Below, piece after piece: positions 52,262 to 59,576 of a stretch of 64,000 bases of DNA; positions within the stretch are counted from its first letter, which is position 1; every line of letters starts with the position of its first letter. This DNA is from Ruminococcus sp. AM36-2AA (GTDB lineage: Bacteria > Bacillota > Clostridia > Lachnospirales > Lachnospiraceae). Where the stretch lies: positions 62,001 through 126,000 of the forward strand of contig NZ_QTYB01000002.1 in NCBI RefSeq assembly GCF_003461955.1, given 5' to 3'. Below the pieces are notes generated by a model. It was not told where the DNA came from. It saw nothing but the letters and a program-made list of their open reading frames with translations, and made no database searches. The position numbers and the translations under genes are program-made.

Positions 52262-53626
52262 ATGGGAAGCGAAAACAAAAATGGAAAAGTACCGCTGATC
52301 AGTAAGATTGCATATGGTTTTGGTGATGTCGGATGTAATTTCAGCTGGATGTTCGTCAGTAATTTTCTGATGATATTTTATACAGACGTGTTCGGAATCA
52401 GTATGGCGGCTGTGTCAGCACTTATGCTTTTTTCAAGATTCTGGGATGCGATCAATGATCCAATCGTCGGGGGACTTACGGATAAAACAAAATCGAGATG
52501 GGGACGGTACCGTCCATGGCTGTTAGTAGCGGCACCAATTACAGCGATTCTTCTTGTTATGACATTCTGGGCAAGACCTGACTGGCCGCAGAATGGAAAG
52601 ATCATTTATATGGTAATTACATATTGTCTGCTGGTTTTGGGGTATACCTGTGTGAATATTCCATATGGAACCTTGTGTGGTGCTATGACACAGGATATTG
52701 ATGAACGTGCAAAAATAAATACATCCCGTTCGGTTGCAGCGATGATTGCAATTGGTGTGTTAAATATTATCACAGTTCCGCTGCTCAGCAAATTCGGCAG
52801 TCACAGTGCAAAGACAGGATATCTGACGGTGGCGGTCATATATGGATGTATTTTTACAGCCTGTCATTTCTTCTGCTTTGCGAAGACGAAAGAGGCAGTG
52901 ATTACTCCGGAAAAAGAAAAAATTTCTGTAAAGATACAGTTGAAAGCAGTCATGCAGAACAGACCATATCTTCTTGCATTGGCAGGGCAGATATTATTTG
53001 GATTTACATTATATGGTAGAAACGCAGATATTCTGTATTATTTTACATATGTGGAAGGGAATGCCTCCTACTACACAACTTATTCGATGTGCATTATTAT
53101 TCCTTCTATCATCGGGGCAGCCTGTTTTCAACCATTATTCCGCAAGTTGAATAACAAAGGAAGAACAGCATCTCTCTTTGCTTTATTTACAGGAATTTCC
53201 ATGTTGTCTATGTTTTTCTTCAATGCCAAAGAATCACCAGCTATTTTTTATGCATTATCTGGTCTCACACAGTTTTTCTTCTCTGGATTTAATACCGCAA
53301 TCTATGCAATTATTCCAGACTGTGTGGAATATGGGGAGTGGAAAACCGGACTTAGAAATGACGGTTTTCAGTATGCATTTATTTCACTTGGAAATAAAAT
53401 CGGAATGGCAGTTGGAACAGCACTTTTAGCAGGATTACTTGGAAAATATGGTTATATTGCAAATCAGATACAAAATGCAATTGTACTTTCAATTATGAAA
53501 CATGCATTTACGACGATTCCGGGTGTACTGTGGATTGTGACTGCGGTTGTATTATTTTTCTACCGGTTAAATAAAAAACGTTATAACGAGATTGTAGAGG
53601 AACTAAAAAATGGAAGAAAAAGTTGA
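52262..53626 (+). CDS. GPH-family (MelB-like) sugar/cation symporter
   Basis: 454 residues, about twelve membrane helices. Signatures of the glycoside-pentoside-hexuronide family: KIAYGFGDVGCNFSW at the start, INDPIVGGLTDKTKSRWGRYRPWLL after helix 2, and PDCVEYGEWKTGLRNDG in the second half. It most likely imports the sugar or polyol used by the adjacent dehydrogenase and kinase with H+ or Na+. AGGAGG precedes the ATG; its end overlaps the kinase gene by 17 bases. Confidence 0.92.
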   Translation: MGSENKNGKVPLISKIAYGFGDVGCNFSWMFVSNFLMIFYTDVFGISMAAVSALMLFSRFWDAINDPIVGGLTDKTKSRWGRYRPWLLVAAPITAILLVMTFWARPDWPQNGKIIYMVITYCLLVLGYTCVNIPYGTLCGAMTQDIDERAKINTSRSVAAMIAIGVLNIITVPLLSKFGSHSAKTGYLTVAVIYGCIFTACHFFCFAKTKEAVITPEKEKISVKIQLKAVMQNRPYLLALAGQILFGFTLYGRNADILYYFTYVEGNASYYTTYSMCIIIPSIIGAACFQPLFRKLNNKGRTASLFALFTGISMLSMFFFNAKESPAIFYALSGLTQFFFSGFNTAIYAIIPDCVEYGEWKTGLRNDGFQYAFISLGNKIGMAVGTALLAGLLGKYGYIANQIQNAIVLSIMKHAFTTIPGVLWIVTAVVLFFYRLNKKRYNEIVEELKNGRKS

Positions 53627-54572
53627 TATCGTGGCATTGGGAGAATTGCTGATTGATTTTACGGAAGCAGGACATAGTCAGGATGGGAGGAAATTGTTCG
53701 AACAGAATCCCGGCGGTGCTCCGGCAAATCTTCTAACCGTTGCAAGCCACTTTGGGTATCGCACATCTTTTATTGGAAAAGTTGGAAACGATATGCATGG
53801 TAAATTTTTAAAGAAGACATTGCAAAAGGAAGGAATCAATACAGATGCTATTGTTGAAGACCCGGGTTATTTTACAACGTTGGCATTTGTGGAAATCGGT
53901 GAAAATGGAGAACGGGAATTTTCTTTTGCAAGAAAACCGGGTGCAGATACACAGTTAAAAAAAGAAGAACTGGATCAGACATTAATTTCAGGTTGTAGAG
54001 TTTTTCATTTTGGATCATTATCACTGACAGATGAACCGGCAGAAAGTACAACGATCGAAGCGGTAAAAATGGCAAAAGCAGCGGGTGTACTTATTTCATA
54101 TGATCCAAATTACCGTCCGTCTCTTTGGAAGAGCAAAGAGTATGCAGTGAAAAAAATGAGATCTGTCATAGAATTGGTAGATGTCATGAAGGTATCGGAT
54201 GAAGAGAGTATTCTGTTGACAGAGGCGAAAAGTTATGAGCAGGCTGCAGATCAACTCCTTGCCATGGGACCAAAGCTGGTTGCCATTACATTGGGAGAAC
54301 AGGGCGTTCTTATGGCAACAAAAAGCAGAAAAGAAATCATCAAAGCATTTCAGACACATGCGGTCGACACGACTGGGGCCGGTGATTCATTCTGGGGAGG
54401 CGTATTATGCAGTATCCTTTCTATGAATAAGAATGTTGAAAAAATGGAATGGGAAGAAATCAAAAAGTGTGCTGTTTTGGGAAATGCAGTTGCTGGATTG
54501 TGTGTGCAAAAGAGAGGCGGAATCCCTGCGATTCCGACGAAAGAGGCAGCGCTTGAATTTATGCAGAAATAA
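53610..54572 (+). CDS. PfkB-family carbohydrate kinase (fructokinase-like)
   Basis: 320 residues. Starts VDIVALGELLIDFTEAG; GGAPAN (35-40), the PfkB signature 1 region GKVGNDMHGKFL and signature 2 DTTGAGDSFWGG with catalytic Asp259. It closely resembles ScrK-type fructokinases, which make fructose 6-phosphate from fructose and ATP. This would complete a polyol-to-fructose pathway with the dehydrogenase, though 2-keto-gluconate or similar substrates are possible. Its start lies inside the transporter gene, so translation is coupled. Confidence 0.88.
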   Translation: MEEKVDIVALGELLIDFTEAGHSQDGRKLFEQNPGGAPANLLTVASHFGYRTSFIGKVGNDMHGKFLKKTLQKEGINTDAIVEDPGYFTTLAFVEIGENGEREFSFARKPGADTQLKKEELDQTLISGCRVFHFGSLSLTDEPAESTTIEAVKMAKAAGVLISYDPNYRPSLWKSKEYAVKKMRSVIELVDVMKVSDEESILLTEAKSYEQAADQLLAMGPKLVAITLGEQGVLMATKSRKEIIKAFQTHAVDTTGAGDSFWGGVLCSILSMNKNVEKMEWEEIKKCAVLGNAVAGLCVQKRGGIPAIPTKEAALEFMQK

Positions 54573-54593
54573 TGAATGTATATGAACAAACTC

Positions 54594-54648
54594 GGGGCTG
54601 TAAAAATCACGATTTATTAATCGTTAAAGCATCAGCCCCGTGTTTTTC
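54594..54648 (+). terminator. Terminator after the kinase gene
   Basis: CGGGGCTG pairs with CAGCCCCG, with an inner CGATT/AATCG hairpin, then TGTTTTT. It lies between convergent genes. Confidence 0.82.
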
Positions 54649-54669
54649 TGTCGGAGTATTATTCAGCTT

Positions 54670-55182
54670 TTATCTCTCCATCATGCTGATAGACTCAATT
54701 CCGACACTTCCGCCGCGCACAACTTCGATCTGCTTAAATTCTTCTTTGATAAGCTTGATAACCGCGTCATTCTTGGTTGCGGTCTGGACGAATTCCAGAA
54801 GGAGGCTGTCTTTGCCGTAGTCGATAACACGGGCCTTGAAAGTCTCAGCAATCTGGAAAAGTTCCACCTTATCTTCCGGTGAGCAGCCTTTTACTTTAAT
54901 GTAAAGAATCTCTTTCATTCGAACGAACACATCTGTAAAATCAATGACTTTGATAACTTCGATCATGCGGTTCAGCTGTTTTTTGATCTGCTCAAAGGTT
55001 TCATCATCGCTGACTGTGGCGATAGTCATTCTGGAAACTGTAGGATCTTCGGTGGTTCCAACGGTAAGACTGTCCAGGTTATAGGACTTTCCGGAGAAAA
55101 GACCGGAAATCTTGGAAAGAACACCGACCTGGTTTTCAACGTAAAGAGAGATCCATCTTTTTTTCATTCCTTTATCCATCAT
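54670..55182 (-). CDS. ilvN: Acetolactate synthase small (regulatory) subunit
   Basis: 170 residues. An N-terminal ACT domain (RWISLYVENQVGVLSKISGLFSGKSYN with the classic N-x-x-SLTVG) and the C-terminal ALS_ss_C domain (ILYIKVKG to GGSVGIES). It confers valine feedback control on IlvB. AGGAGG is spaced 6 bases from the first of two ATGs. It follows ilvB by 9 bases. Confidence 0.96.
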   Translation of the reverse strand: MMDKGMKKRWISLYVENQVGVLSKISGLFSGKSYNLDSLTVGTTEDPTVSRMTIATVSDDETFEQIKKQLNRMIEVIKVIDFTDVFVRMKEILYIKVKGCSPEDKVELFQIAETFKARVIDYGKDSLLLEFVQTATKNDAVIKLIKEEFKQIEVVRGGSVGIESISMMER

Positions 55183-55191
55183 TCATTCCTC

Positions 55192-56910
55192 CTAACAATC
55201 CATGATCAGATCAGCCAGGGTGCCGCCCGGCTTGATCATCGGGTAAACCATTTCCTCCGGATCAATGATAAATTCGATGATCGTAGGAGTTTTTGTATTC
55301 TTCTTAGCCTCTTCGAAAGCAGCCGCGATCTGATCCTTCTCAGTTACACGGATACCCTTTGCCCCATAGCTCTCTGCGAGACGGATGAAATCCGGTGTGT
55401 ATTCCGGATATTCCTGACCGTCTGTACGGCGGGAGAGTGCACCGGCCTTCAGGTTTGTCATGGCGTAACGTTTTCCGTAGAAAAGCTTCTGCCACTGGCG
55501 GACCATTCCGAGATATTCATTATTGAAGATACAGCAGATGATCGGAAGCTCCTCCAGAACTGCGGTAGCCAGCTCCTGAATATTCATCTGCATGCCGCCG
55601 TCACCGGAAACGGAGATGACCGGTGTGTCCGGATTACCAATCTTGGCACCGATAGCACCTGGAAGGCCGTAACCCATGGTTCCAAGTCCGCCTGACATGA
55701 TCAGCTGACGGTTCTCGGTGATGTCCGCATACTGGCTCACCAGCATCTGATGCTGACCTACATCGGTAACAAGAATGGCCTTGTCAAACTGGCGGTTGAT
55801 CTCGCTGATGATATCCAGCGGTCCCATAATACCACGGTCCTTCATGGTAAGAGGATGCTCTTCCTTCCATTCCTGGATCTGCTTCAGCCATTTGCCGGTA
55901 TTACATTCCTGCACATATTCAGCCATTTTTGTGATAGCTTCTTTTGCATCGGCAACAATGGGGATATCTACATGGATGTTTCTGGAAATGGAAGCGGTGT
56001 CAATATCAATGTGGACGATCTGTGCATGTGGAGCAAATTCATGGAGCTTGCCTGTGATACGGTCGTTAAAACGGGTTCCGATGGAAAACAGAAGATCGCA
56101 TTCATTCACTGCCATATTTGCGGCATAAGCGCCGTGCATACCAAGATTTCCGATAAACAGAGGGTTCTTTGTGGAAATGGCGCCACGTCCCATAACGGTT
56201 GTGACAACCGGGATCTGAGTTTTCTCAACAACCTGGGTAAAAATCTCCTGCGCGCGGGAAATGATCACACCGCCGCCGGCAAGAAACAGAGGTTTTTTGG
56301 CCTTCTGCAGCATTTTGAGGGCACGCTTCAGCTGTCCGATATGCACGCTGGTGTTAGGCTTGTAGCCACGGATATTGACAGTCTTCGGATACTCAGCACT
56401 TCCCAGCTCGGCCATTACATCCTTTGGAAGGTCGATGAGAACCGGGCCTGGGCGTCCGGTGCGTGCGATATAGAAGGCTTCCTTGATGATACGTCCAAGA
56501 TCCTCACGGTTGCGGACGGTAACACCATATTTTGTGATGCTTCTGGTGATCCCGACAATATCAACCTCCTGGAACGCATCGTTTCCGATGAGGTGACGGG
56601 CAACCTGTCCGGTAAAGCATACAAGCGGAACGCTGTCATAGTTGGCGGTTGCAAGACCTGTAACAAGGTTGGTAGCTCCGGGACCGCTGGTAACGAGACA
56701 TACGCCAACCTTTCCGGTAGTTCTGGCATAGGCATCTGCTTCGTGTACAAGGGCCTGCTCGTGACGTGGCAGGATGATGTCAATGCCGCTCTGTTTATAT
56801 AATTCATCGCTGATATCGATGGTGCAGGCACCAGGATAGCCGAACAGAACATCAACGCCTTCTTCTTTTAAGGCTTTTACAAACAACTTGTTTCCGGAAA
56901 TCTGTTTCAT
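55192..56910 (-). CDS. ilvB: Acetolactate synthase large (catalytic) subunit
   Basis: 572 residues from the ATG at 56910 with AAAGGAGG upstream (start MKQISGNKLFVKALKEEGVD); a TTG at 56979 lies in the leader. TPP enzyme landmarks: FGYPGACTIDI, catalytic Glu in RHEQALVHEADAYAR, and GDGGMQMNIQELA...NNEYLGMV with the metal/TPP motif. It condenses pyruvate (or pyruvate and 2-ketobutyrate) in valine, leucine and isoleucine synthesis. Expression is under the T-box upstream. Confidence 0.97.
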   Translation of the reverse strand: MKQISGNKLFVKALKEEGVDVLFGYPGACTIDISDELYKQSGIDIILPRHEQALVHEADAYARTTGKVGVCLVTSGPGATNLVTGLATANYDSVPLVCFTGQVARHLIGNDAFQEVDIVGITRSITKYGVTVRNREDLGRIIKEAFYIARTGRPGPVLIDLPKDVMAELGSAEYPKTVNIRGYKPNTSVHIGQLKRALKMLQKAKKPLFLAGGGVIISRAQEIFTQVVEKTQIPVVTTVMGRGAISTKNPLFIGNLGMHGAYAANMAVNECDLLFSIGTRFNDRITGKLHEFAPHAQIVHIDIDTASISRNIHVDIPIVADAKEAITKMAEYVQECNTGKWLKQIQEWKEEHPLTMKDRGIMGPLDIISEINRQFDKAILVTDVGQHQMLVSQYADITENRQLIMSGGLGTMGYGLPGAIGAKIGNPDTPVISVSGDGGMQMNIQELATAVLEELPIICCIFNNEYLGMVRQWQKLFYGKRYAMTNLKAGALSRRTDGQEYPEYTPDFIRLAESYGAKGIRVTEKDQIAAAFEEAKKNTKTPTIIEFIIDPEEMVYPMIKPGGTLADLIMDC

Positions 56911-56980
56911 GAATGGGTTCCCTCCTTTGATGATGTGAAAAGTTAAGCAGATAAGGGCTGCCGCGAGAAATTTTTCCAAT

Positions 56981-57271
56981 AAAAAAGTCCCGGCATATCG
57001 GATAAAATATGCTCAGGACGGATAATTCCGCGGTACCACCTGTTTTCAGAGGTAAAACTCTGCTCTCTGCCAGTACAAAATTATACTGCCTCCCTGTAAC
57101 GTGGGAATGACGATGAAGCCTACTGCATGAAGATCCATGGTTCAGTCCACTGCTCGAGGGCTACTTCCACAGTTCAGTCACGAAGATTCTCACCGGCCAT
57201 CTTCTCTCTGTGCATCCGGAGACTGTGTACTACTCCCTGTCTTTGCATTTAGTAAATATGAATAAAAATTT
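56981..57271 (-). promoter_or_regulatory. T-box riboswitch leader of ilvBN
   Basis: The T-box sequence AGGTGGTACCGCGG is exact (57041-57028 on the minus strand). It is followed by a terminator stem (GTCC...GGGAC with GCATAT/ATATGC, 57019-56987) and a run of T residues (56986-56981). Stem I shows GGGAGTAGTACACAG against CTGTGGAAGTAGCCC; the trinucleotide after GAA reads GTA (57164-57162), which would be a valine specifier. Uncharged tRNA binding should prevent termination. Confidence 0.93.
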
Positions 57272-57277
57272 TAGATT

Positions 57278-57306
57278 ATTATAATATAAAATATCGGAAC
57301 TGTCAA
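57278..57306 (-). promoter_or_regulatory. Promoter of ilvBN
   Basis: Minus strand TTGACA (57306-57301), exactly 17 bases, TATAAT (57283-57278): consensus hexamers. The -35 box lies inside the terminator hairpin of the upstream gene. Confidence 0.85.
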
Positions 57307-57327
57307 TCAGAAATAGACAGTTCCGAT
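57293..57327 (-). terminator. Terminator of the CorC/HlyC-like gene
   Basis: A 12-bp perfect stem (57293-57304 with 57316-57327) around an 11-base loop, followed on the minus strand by ATTTTAT. Confidence 0.72.
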
Positions 57328-57334
57328 AATGGTT

Positions 57335-58618
57335 CTATTCGGATTCATGATCGCTTACATGAAGCGTTTCCGGAAGGTAGACATGCACTTTCTCGATACG
57401 GTTTTTATCCAGTTTCTCTACGACCAGACGGATCCCGTCGTCTGTGACCACTTTATCACCGGCAACAGGCAGACGATCCAGATGTTCGATGATAAATCCA
57501 CCCAGGGAATCATAATCCTCGGAATCCAGTTCCGTATCCAGATGATCATTTACGTCATCCAGATGCATGGAACCTTCGATGATATATTCCCGGTCGGAAA
57601 TCTTCTGGACAAGCTCGTCCTCCTTCTCATCGTATTCGTCATGGATCTCACCCACGATCTCCTCCAGGATATCCTCCAGTGTGATCAGTCCGGCCATATC
57701 ACCGTATTCATCCAGTACAATGGCAATGTTGAAGGTGGAGTCCTTCATTTCCACAAGAAGATCGGAAATGCTTTTTGTTTCGTAAGTGAAATGCGGCTTT
57801 CGGAGGAAATGATCGATAACAAATTCCTCATTTTTGTCGTAAAGAAGAAGATCCTTCATGTTGATGATTCCCACAATGTTGTTCTGGCTGTCCTTATAAA
57901 CCGGCAGACGTGTGAACTTATCCTCGCGGAAAATATCGATCAGCTCATCATAGGTGGATTCTACATCCGCAAAGGTAACATGTACTCTTGGAACCATGAT
58001 ATCCTTGGCTGTGGCATCTCCAAGATCAAACACATTGTAGATCATTTCTTTTTCGTCGGATTCAATGACACCGTCCTCGTGGCTGACGTCCACGATGGTA
58101 CGAAGCTCCTCCTCGGTCATGGCTTTGTCGGCTGCATCCGGATCCACACGCATCAGGCGCATCACACCTCTTGAAAAGAGATTGATGATAAAGATCACCG
58201 GTGTCATGATGGTCATAAGAAATTTAAAGACCGGGATATAGCGGAGGGTGATCTTTTCAGAGTTAATGGTTGCGTAGTTCTTGGGGGTGATCTCGCCGAA
58301 GATTAAGATCAGAACCGTCAGGATCACCGTTACGATGCTGACCATATATCCGCCAAAGCTGTATGCAAGTGTGGTTGCAAGGGAAGAAGCCGAAATGTTC
58401 ACAATGTTGTTTCCGATGAGAATCGCACTGAGAAGCTTGGGCGTCTGGTTCTCAAGAATATCGAGAGCCATGGCTGCACGCTTGTTTCCCTCGTCTGCAA
58501 GAGAGCGGAGACGGATCTTGTTTACCGACATCAGCGCGGTTTCGTTAGATGAGAAAAAGGCTGACAATGCCAGCAGAATAAGTAATATGATTATCTGGTA
58601 AGTGTCGCTGGGGTCCAC
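57335..58618 (-). CDS. CorC/HlyC-family membrane protein (DUF21-CBS-transporter-associated domain)
   Basis: 427 residues from a GTG start with AAGGAG upstream. A DUF21 membrane domain (about 1-180, three or four helices, with SSNETALMSVNKIRLR and IFGEITPKNYA), a CBS pair (about 200-325: IMVPRVHVTFAD, FTRLPVYKD, LDEYGDMAGLITLEDILEEIVGEI) and a C-terminal CorC_HlyC domain. Family members act in Mg2+ or Co2+ efflux; the old name hemolysin is historical. It has its own promoter and terminator. Confidence 0.93.
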   Translation of the reverse strand: MDPSDTYQIIILLILLALSAFFSSNETALMSVNKIRLRSLADEGNKRAAMALDILENQTPKLLSAILIGNNIVNISASSLATTLAYSFGGYMVSIVTVILTVLILIFGEITPKNYATINSEKITLRYIPVFKFLMTIMTPVIFIINLFSRGVMRLMRVDPDAADKAMTEEELRTIVDVSHEDGVIESDEKEMIYNVFDLGDATAKDIMVPRVHVTFADVESTYDELIDIFREDKFTRLPVYKDSQNNIVGIINMKDLLLYDKNEEFVIDHFLRKPHFTYETKSISDLLVEMKDSTFNIAIVLDEYGDMAGLITLEDILEEIVGEIHDEYDEKEDELVQKISDREYIIEGSMHLDDVNDHLDTELDSEDYDSLGGFIIEHLDRLPVAGDKVVTDDGIRLVVEKLDKNRIEKVHVYLPETLHVSDHESE

Positions 58619-58681
58619 TTTTAATATTCACTCCTTTAAAAAATAAGATTTATTTGCTTAAAAATATATAGATACTCCCAC

Positions 58682-58710
58682 ATTATATACGTTTTTTGGC
58701 CTTTTGGCAA
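58682..58710 (-). promoter_or_regulatory. Promoter of the CorC/HlyC-like gene
   Basis: Minus strand TTGCCA, 17-base spacer, TATAAT. Confidence 0.72.
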
Positions 58711-58764
58711 GTGGTGTAAGGAGACAGAAATCCTCCGAAAAATGTACGAAAATACGACAGCTTC

Positions 58765-58793
58765 TTGACAAAATAGTGAGTCTAAACTAACAT
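58765..58793 (+). promoter_or_regulatory. Promoter of the ABC exporter operon
   Basis: TTGACA, 17-base spacer, TAACAT. Confidence 0.65.
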
Positions 58794-58867
58794 ATATTTA
58801 TCAGTATTTTCCGGTGGCTGCGGAAATATGATGCCGGAAAAATAGGTTGAAATGGAAGGAGAACGAT

Positions 58868-59566
58868 ATGTTTCTGGAGATAAAAGGGATCAAAAAATCC
58901 TTCGGGGCAGGAGAAAGCCGTGTGGATGTTCTGAAAGGGATCGATCTGGAAATAGAAAAAGGAGAATTCTGTGTGTTGCTGGGGCCCTCCGGTTCCGGAA
59001 AATCCACACTGTTAAATATCATCGGCGGCATTGACGGAGCAGATGCAGGCAGTATCACCATTCAGGGGGAGCGCCTGGAAGATATGAAAGAAAAGAAACT
59101 TTCGCTTTACCGCAGAAAACATCTGGGATACATTTTCCAGATGTATAATCTGATTCCTAATCTGACGGTACGGGAAAATATTGAAGTGGGAGCCTACTTA
59201 AGTGACAGACCTCTGGATGTGGATGAATTGCTTCATACCCTGGGACTTTATGAGCATCAGAGAAAGCTTCCCAATCAGCTTTCCGGAGGTCAGCAGCAGC
59301 GAACAGCTATTGGACGGGCCATTGTAAAAAATCCGGATATCCTGCTCTGTGACGAGCCTACCGGTGCGCTGGATTATAATACCTCCAAGGAAATCCTGAA
59401 ACTGATCGAAACCGTCAATCATAAATACGGAAACACCATAGTTATGGTTACCCACAACGACGCCATCAAGGATATGGCAGACCGTGTGGTGAAACTTCGT
59501 GACGGTATGATCCGCAGAAACTATCAGAATGAGCAGAAGATTCCGGCTGCAGACTTGGAATGGTAA
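58868..59566 (+). CDS. ABC transporter ATPase, MacB/LolD type
   Basis: 232 residues from the ATG at 58868 (AAGGAG 6 bases upstream; a TTG at 58847 precedes that site). Walker A GPSGSGKST (39-47), signature LSGGQQQR (138-145), Walker B ILLCDEPTGALD and H-loop VTHN. It pairs with the FtsX-type permease 10 bases downstream. Such pairs export peptides or act as mechanotransmitters in resistance to antimicrobial peptides; no adjacent two-component system is present. Confidence 0.93.
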   Translation: MFLEIKGIKKSFGAGESRVDVLKGIDLEIEKGEFCVLLGPSGSGKSTLLNIIGGIDGADAGSITIQGERLEDMKEKKLSLYRRKHLGYIFQMYNLIPNLTVRENIEVGAYLSDRPLDVDELLHTLGLYEHQRKLPNQLSGGQQQRTAIGRAIVKNPDILLCDEPTGALDYNTSKEILKLIETVNHKYGNTIVMVTHNDAIKDMADRVVKLRDGMIRRNYQNEQKIPAADLEW

Positions 59567-59576
59567 GGAGGCAGGC

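Noticed and set aside
55750..56802. A 350-codon plus-strand frame
   Set aside because: Shadow of ilvB, whose TPP motifs are unmistakable on the minus strand.
57329..58174. A 281-codon plus-strand frame
   Set aside because: Shadow of the CorC/HlyC-like gene.
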